Positions 61,194 through 64,000 of a stretch of 64,000 bases of DNA are shown here, piece by piece. The notes beneath the pieces were generated by a model. The model made no database searches. It saw only the letters and a program-made list of their open reading frames with translations, and was not told the origin of the DNA. This stretch comes from Streptomyces anulatus (GTDB taxonomy: Bacteria > Actinomycetota > Actinomycetes > Streptomycetales > Streptomycetaceae): NCBI RefSeq assembly GCF_014650675.1, contig NZ_BMVK01000006.1, positions 372,001-436,000 of the forward strand, written 5' to 3'. The translations under genes were made by a program, and so were the position numbers. The number at the start of each line of letters is the position of its first letter. The stretch's first letter is position 1.

Positions 61194-62155
61194 CGCACGG
61201 CCCCCTTGGCGTAGTGACGTTCGACGTAGTGCTGGAGGACGGAGAGCGCGGTGGTCAGCAGGATGTACCAGACGGTGGCGACCATCAGCAGGGGCACCAC
61301 CCGGCCGTTGCGGCCGTAGACGACCTGCACCTGGTAGAAGAGTTCGCCGATCGCCATGACGGAGACGATCGAGGTGCCCTTGAACAGCGAGATGATCTCG
61401 TTGGCGGCGTTGGGCAGGATGGAGCGCATCGCCTGCGGGAGCACGATCCGCCTCAGCTGCCGGAACCGTGGGATGCCGAGGGCGGACGCCGCCTCCAACT
61501 GGCCGCTGTCGACGGCCAGTACGCCTCCGCGCACGATCTCCGCCGCGTACGCCGCCTGGTGCAGGGCGAGACCGAGGACGGCCGCGCTCGTCGCGCCGAC
61601 GAGGTTCATCGTGTCGAAGGAGAAGAAGCCCGGACCGAAGGGGATGCCGAACTGCAACTCCTTGTAGAGATAGGCGAGGTTGAACCAGAACAGCAGCTGC
61701 ACGATGAGCGGGATCGAGCGGAACGCCCAGATGTAGCCGTACGCGACCGTCCTCAGGAAGGCGCTCGCCGACAGCCGCATGAAGGCCAGGACGACACCGA
61801 GGGCGAAGCCGATCGCCGTGCCGTAGAAGGTCAGTTGGAGGGTGATCCAGACGGCCTTGAGGATCGTCGGCGCGGTGAAGAACTGCGCGAAGACGTCCCA
61901 TTCCCAGCCGGGGTTGGTGATCAGCCCGTTGAGGAACTGGGCCAGCAGGACGGCCGTCGCGGCGATGGCGACCCACCGCCAGGGGTGGCGTACGGGCACG
62001 ACGGTCAGCGCCTCGTGGTCCGCGCCGGGTCCGGCCGCCTTCGCGGCGGGCGGATCGACGGGAGGATCGGTGGACGGCCCGGTGGACGGCCCGGTGGGCG
62101 GACCGGTGGCCGGCTCGGTGGGTGGATCGATGGGTGGATCGCTGGTCAGCGACAT
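61190..62155 (-). CDS. ABC transporter permease (polar amino acid type)
   Basis: A 321-residue permease with five to six membrane helices and the EAA loop EAASALGIPRFRQLRRIVLP near 225-244. The first 45 residues are a Pro/Thr/Gly tail of degenerate repeats (PPTEPATGPPTG, GPSTGPSTDPP) not found in typical HisM/GlnP proteins, probably a disordered cytoplasmic extension. AAGGA lies eight bases before ATG 62155. It forms the channel for the binding protein at 59406. Confidence 0.93.
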   Translation of the reverse strand: MSLTSDPPIDPPTEPATGPPTGPSTGPSTDPPVDPPAAKAAGPGADHEALTVVPVRHPWRWVAIAATAVLLAQFLNGLITNPGWEWDVFAQFFTAPTILKAVWITLQLTFYGTAIGFALGVVLAFMRLSASAFLRTVAYGYIWAFRSIPLIVQLLFWFNLAYLYKELQFGIPFGPGFFSFDTMNLVGATSAAVLGLALHQAAYAAEIVRGGVLAVDSGQLEAASALGIPRFRQLRRIVLPQAMRSILPNAANEIISLFKGTSIVSVMAIGELFYQVQVVYGRNGRVVPLLMVATVWYILLTTALSVLQHYVERHYAKGAVR

Positions 62156-62212
62156 GGGAGGGGTCCTTGGGCGCGGAGGAGGCGGTGGTACGGAACGGGG
62201 GCCGGCGGCCGG

Positions 62213-64000
62213 TCAGGAGGCGAGCCGGCCGCGACAGGAGAGGTCGCGCAGGAAGGTGAGCGCGGCGCGTGCGGCGGCGTCGTTCTGCCGGAAGGCGGGT
62301 CCGCCGGTACGGGGCCGGGTGAACGCGCCGCTGCTGCGGGCGGTGGTGAACGGGCCCAGCGCGAAGCGGCGCGGGTGCGGGCGGCCCGCGCGGTCCAGCA
62401 CCCGGCCGTCGGCCGGGTCCACGGAGAGCAGGCCGGTGTCGGTGACGGCGGCCCCGTCGTCGCGCAGGGAGCGCAGCAGGGGGCTCGCGGTGTGCTGGAG
62501 CGAGGGGTCGGGGAGGCGGGCCTCGACCAGCGCGCGGGCCTCGGTGGACGCGCCGGGGACGGTGGCGCTCCGGGCCCGGTAGAGGCCCTGCTCCTCGTCG
62601 GTCTCCACGGTCAGACCGGCGCCGAGGAACCGGACGACGCCGGCCCGGGAGAGGGCCAGGAGCTGTTGGAGGCGCGGTCCCGGCGGGCCGGAGGCCAGGT
62701 AGCTGAAGAACCCGTGCCACCAGCCACCGATGTCGCCGAGCCGGACGAGCTGGGCGTAGGCGGAGAGCAGGCCGAGGAAGACCGCGAGATCCTCGCTGTG
62801 CGCCGGGTCGTGACGGCGGGTCAGGTCATCGGTGATGTAGGCGCGCAGCGCTTCCTGGAGCGCCTCGGGCGATGCGTGGCGGACGCCTTCCAAGGGCCGG
62901 TCGAGGGCGTCGAGGTCGAGCCGGTCGGCGGGGTCGGGCACGGCCTCGGCAACGATGCCGGCCAGTTCGGGGCTGCCCGGGTCGGCGGCGGCGTACTTCT
63001 CGGCGAAGACCTCGTGGGCCAGGGCGGTGCGCTCGGGGTGGGCGGTGAACAGCCGGTGGTAGTGGGCGTGGCCCAGCTCCTTCGCGACCACCGGCCAGAC
63101 ATCGCGCCGGAAGTCCGGCGGCCCGGTCCGGCTCAGCAGCTCCTCGGTCCACTTCGGCCCCAAGTGCTGTGGCAGCGGCGGTCGTTCACCGGTCCAGCCG
63201 TAGCCGATCTTCGCGTGGTACGGGACGCCGCGCCGCGATCCGACGTACAGCACGGGTTCACGGCCCGACGGCAGGTAGACCCCGTTCTCGTGGCGTCCGC
63301 CGCGTCCTTCGGTGAGCAGGACCATCAGATCGATGAAGGCGAGCCCGAAGCCCCGGACGATGACCGGCTCCCCGGGGCGCAGGGCGTCGAGGTCGCTGTC
63401 GGCGGTGAAGTCGGGGGGCAGATGGACGAGGTCGTGCCGCCGGGCGAAGGCGCTCAGCCGCTCCTGCTCGGGCTCCCGCTCGGCGTCGAGGTGGCCCACG
63501 GTCAGGACGACGAGATCGGCGGACAGGGGTTCGGTGCGGCCCTGGAGCCGGACGTGCTGGCGGCCGCCGCGCGGCCCGGTGACGGCGAGGGCGGTGGTGC
63601 GGTGCTCGTGCACGGTGATGCCGGGCGGCAGAGCGGCCAGGGCTCGGTCGTAGGTCCAGCGCAGATAGGCGCTCTGGAGCCGTCGGGTGGGGAAGTCCGC
63701 TCCGGCGAGGCCGTGTATCTCGGCGAGCACGGCGGGATCCGCGTCCGGGACCACACGGCCCGCGCGGACGTCCTCGGCCCAGGCGTCCAGGGCCGGGCCC
63801 GCCACGACGGGGCCGGCCAGATCCACCGTCTCGTCGGTGAACATGGTGACGTCCTCGGCCATGGAGTTCATCCACAGCAGCGGCGACTGGTCGGGGCGCC
63901 AGATCCGTCCGCCGCCCGGCGGGTAGGGGTCGACCAGGTGGATGTCCAGGCGCGTATCCCCGTACAGCTCAACGGCGTTGGCGGCGATGCGCTCGATGAC
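62213..64000 (-). CDS. FAD/NAD(P)-binding protein, partial (N-terminus outside window)
   Basis: At least 596 residues are visible, and the frame continues past the window edge (VIERIAANAVELYG, then VDPYPPGGGRIWRPDQSPLL). This is the FAD/NAD(P)-binding fold of the NAD_binding_9 kind, with DLVVLTVGHLDAE and VIVRGFGLAFIDLMVLL near the middle. The C-terminal part is mostly helical. Such proteins are frequent partners of LLM monooxygenases and cystine-type ABC transporters in actinobacteria. It is probably the first visible gene of the operon that ends with the DUF1684 gene. Its exact reaction is unknown. Confidence 0.85.
   Translation of the reverse strand, partial: VIERIAANAVELYGDTRLDIHLVDPYPPGGGRIWRPDQSPLLWMNSMAEDVTMFTDETVDLAGPVVAGPALDAWAEDVRAGRVVPDADPAVLAEIHGLAGADFPTRRLQSAYLRWTYDRALAALPPGITVHEHRTTALAVTGPRGGRQHVRLQGRTEPLSADLVVLTVGHLDAEREPEQERLSAFARRHDLVHLPPDFTADSDLDALRPGEPVIVRGFGLAFIDLMVLLTEGRGGRHENGVYLPSGREPVLYVGSRRGVPYHAKIGYGWTGERPPLPQHLGPKWTEELLSRTGPPDFRRDVWPVVAKELGHAHYHRLFTAHPERTALAHEVFAEKYAAADPGSPELAGIVAEAVPDPADRLDLDALDRPLEGVRHASPEALQEALRAYITDDLTRRHDPAHSEDLAVFLGLLSAYAQLVRLGDIGGWWHGFFSYLASGPPGPRLQQLLALSRAGVVRFLGAGLTVETDEEQGLYRARSATVPGASTEARALVEARLPDPSLQHTASPLLRSLRDDGAAVTDTGLLSVDPADGRVLDRAGRPHPRRFALGPFTTARSSGAFTRPRTGGPAFRQNDAAARAALTFLRDLSCRGRLAS

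Overview
The window is high-GC actinomycete DNA and most likely a Streptomyces chromosome close to the S. griseus group. Two secreted serine proteases match, as far as I can recall, S. griseus streptogrisins D and B almost residue for residue. Other signs agree: GTG and TTG starts, short convergent gaps, dispersed GTCCGGCGTTTGAGGAC repeats, a prokaryotic phospholipase A2, SGNH and alpha/beta lipases, an AA10 polysaccharide monooxygenase with an LAETG anchor, and a TTA codon in one accessory gene. No rRNA, tRNA, insertion sequence, prophage or CRISPR array was seen.

Layout. 1-6.5 kb: a partial acyl-CoA dehydrogenase divergent from a TetR regulator, a repeat cluster, an EamA exporter overlapping a PPK2 kinase, and an aldehyde/alcohol dehydrogenase pair; the TetR operator motif recurs before the dehydrogenase pair. 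6.7-12.4 kb: DinB-like protein, MFS exporter coupled to a CitMHS citrate carrier, and a molybdopterin oxidoreductase. 12.6-18.7 kb: TetR, homogentisate dioxygenase, GntR/UTRA regulator, a type ISP C-terminal-like protein, a CaiB CoA-transferase and a small protein. 18.9-28.4 kb: SGNH lipase, AAA ATPase, GntR, double GNAT, DUF402, a methyltransferase-Nudix-VOC fusion, and a tctCBA tricarboxylate transporter operon divergent from a response regulator with no kinase beside it. 28.7-35.4 kb: a putative HSP18-type regulator, HtpG, and a 1288-residue protein joining a GHKL (Hsp90-like) ATPase to C-terminal winged-helix-like repeats. 35.5-44.6 kb: secreted enzymes and exporters (LPMO, lipase, MFS with HxlR, DUF3533-like protein, phospholipase A2, streptogrisin D, a hydrolase).

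44.6-54.7 kb is the most interesting part. It holds a complete FxSxx-COOH ribosomal-peptide system on the minus strand: a 54-residue precursor ending in FNSAL (fxsA), a radical SAM/SPASM cyclophane maturase (fxsB), a TIR-like protein (fxsC), and a ParA-like/TIR/NB-ARC/TPR protein (fxsT). Divergent from it is a SLATT (DUF4231-type) membrane protein that converges on a SLOG nucleotide-sensor-like protein. The intergenic space carries two perfect 7-3-7 inverted repeats, one on each gene's side. Together this looks like a peptide-modification locus next to a nucleotide-signal/membrane-effector conflict module.

54.9-64 kb: streptogrisin B, then a minus-strand operon of an FAD/NAD(P)-binding protein (running off the window), a polar amino-acid ABC transporter, two flavin-dependent LLM monooxygenases and a DUF1684 protein. 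This resembles organosulfur or modified-cysteine salvage operons.
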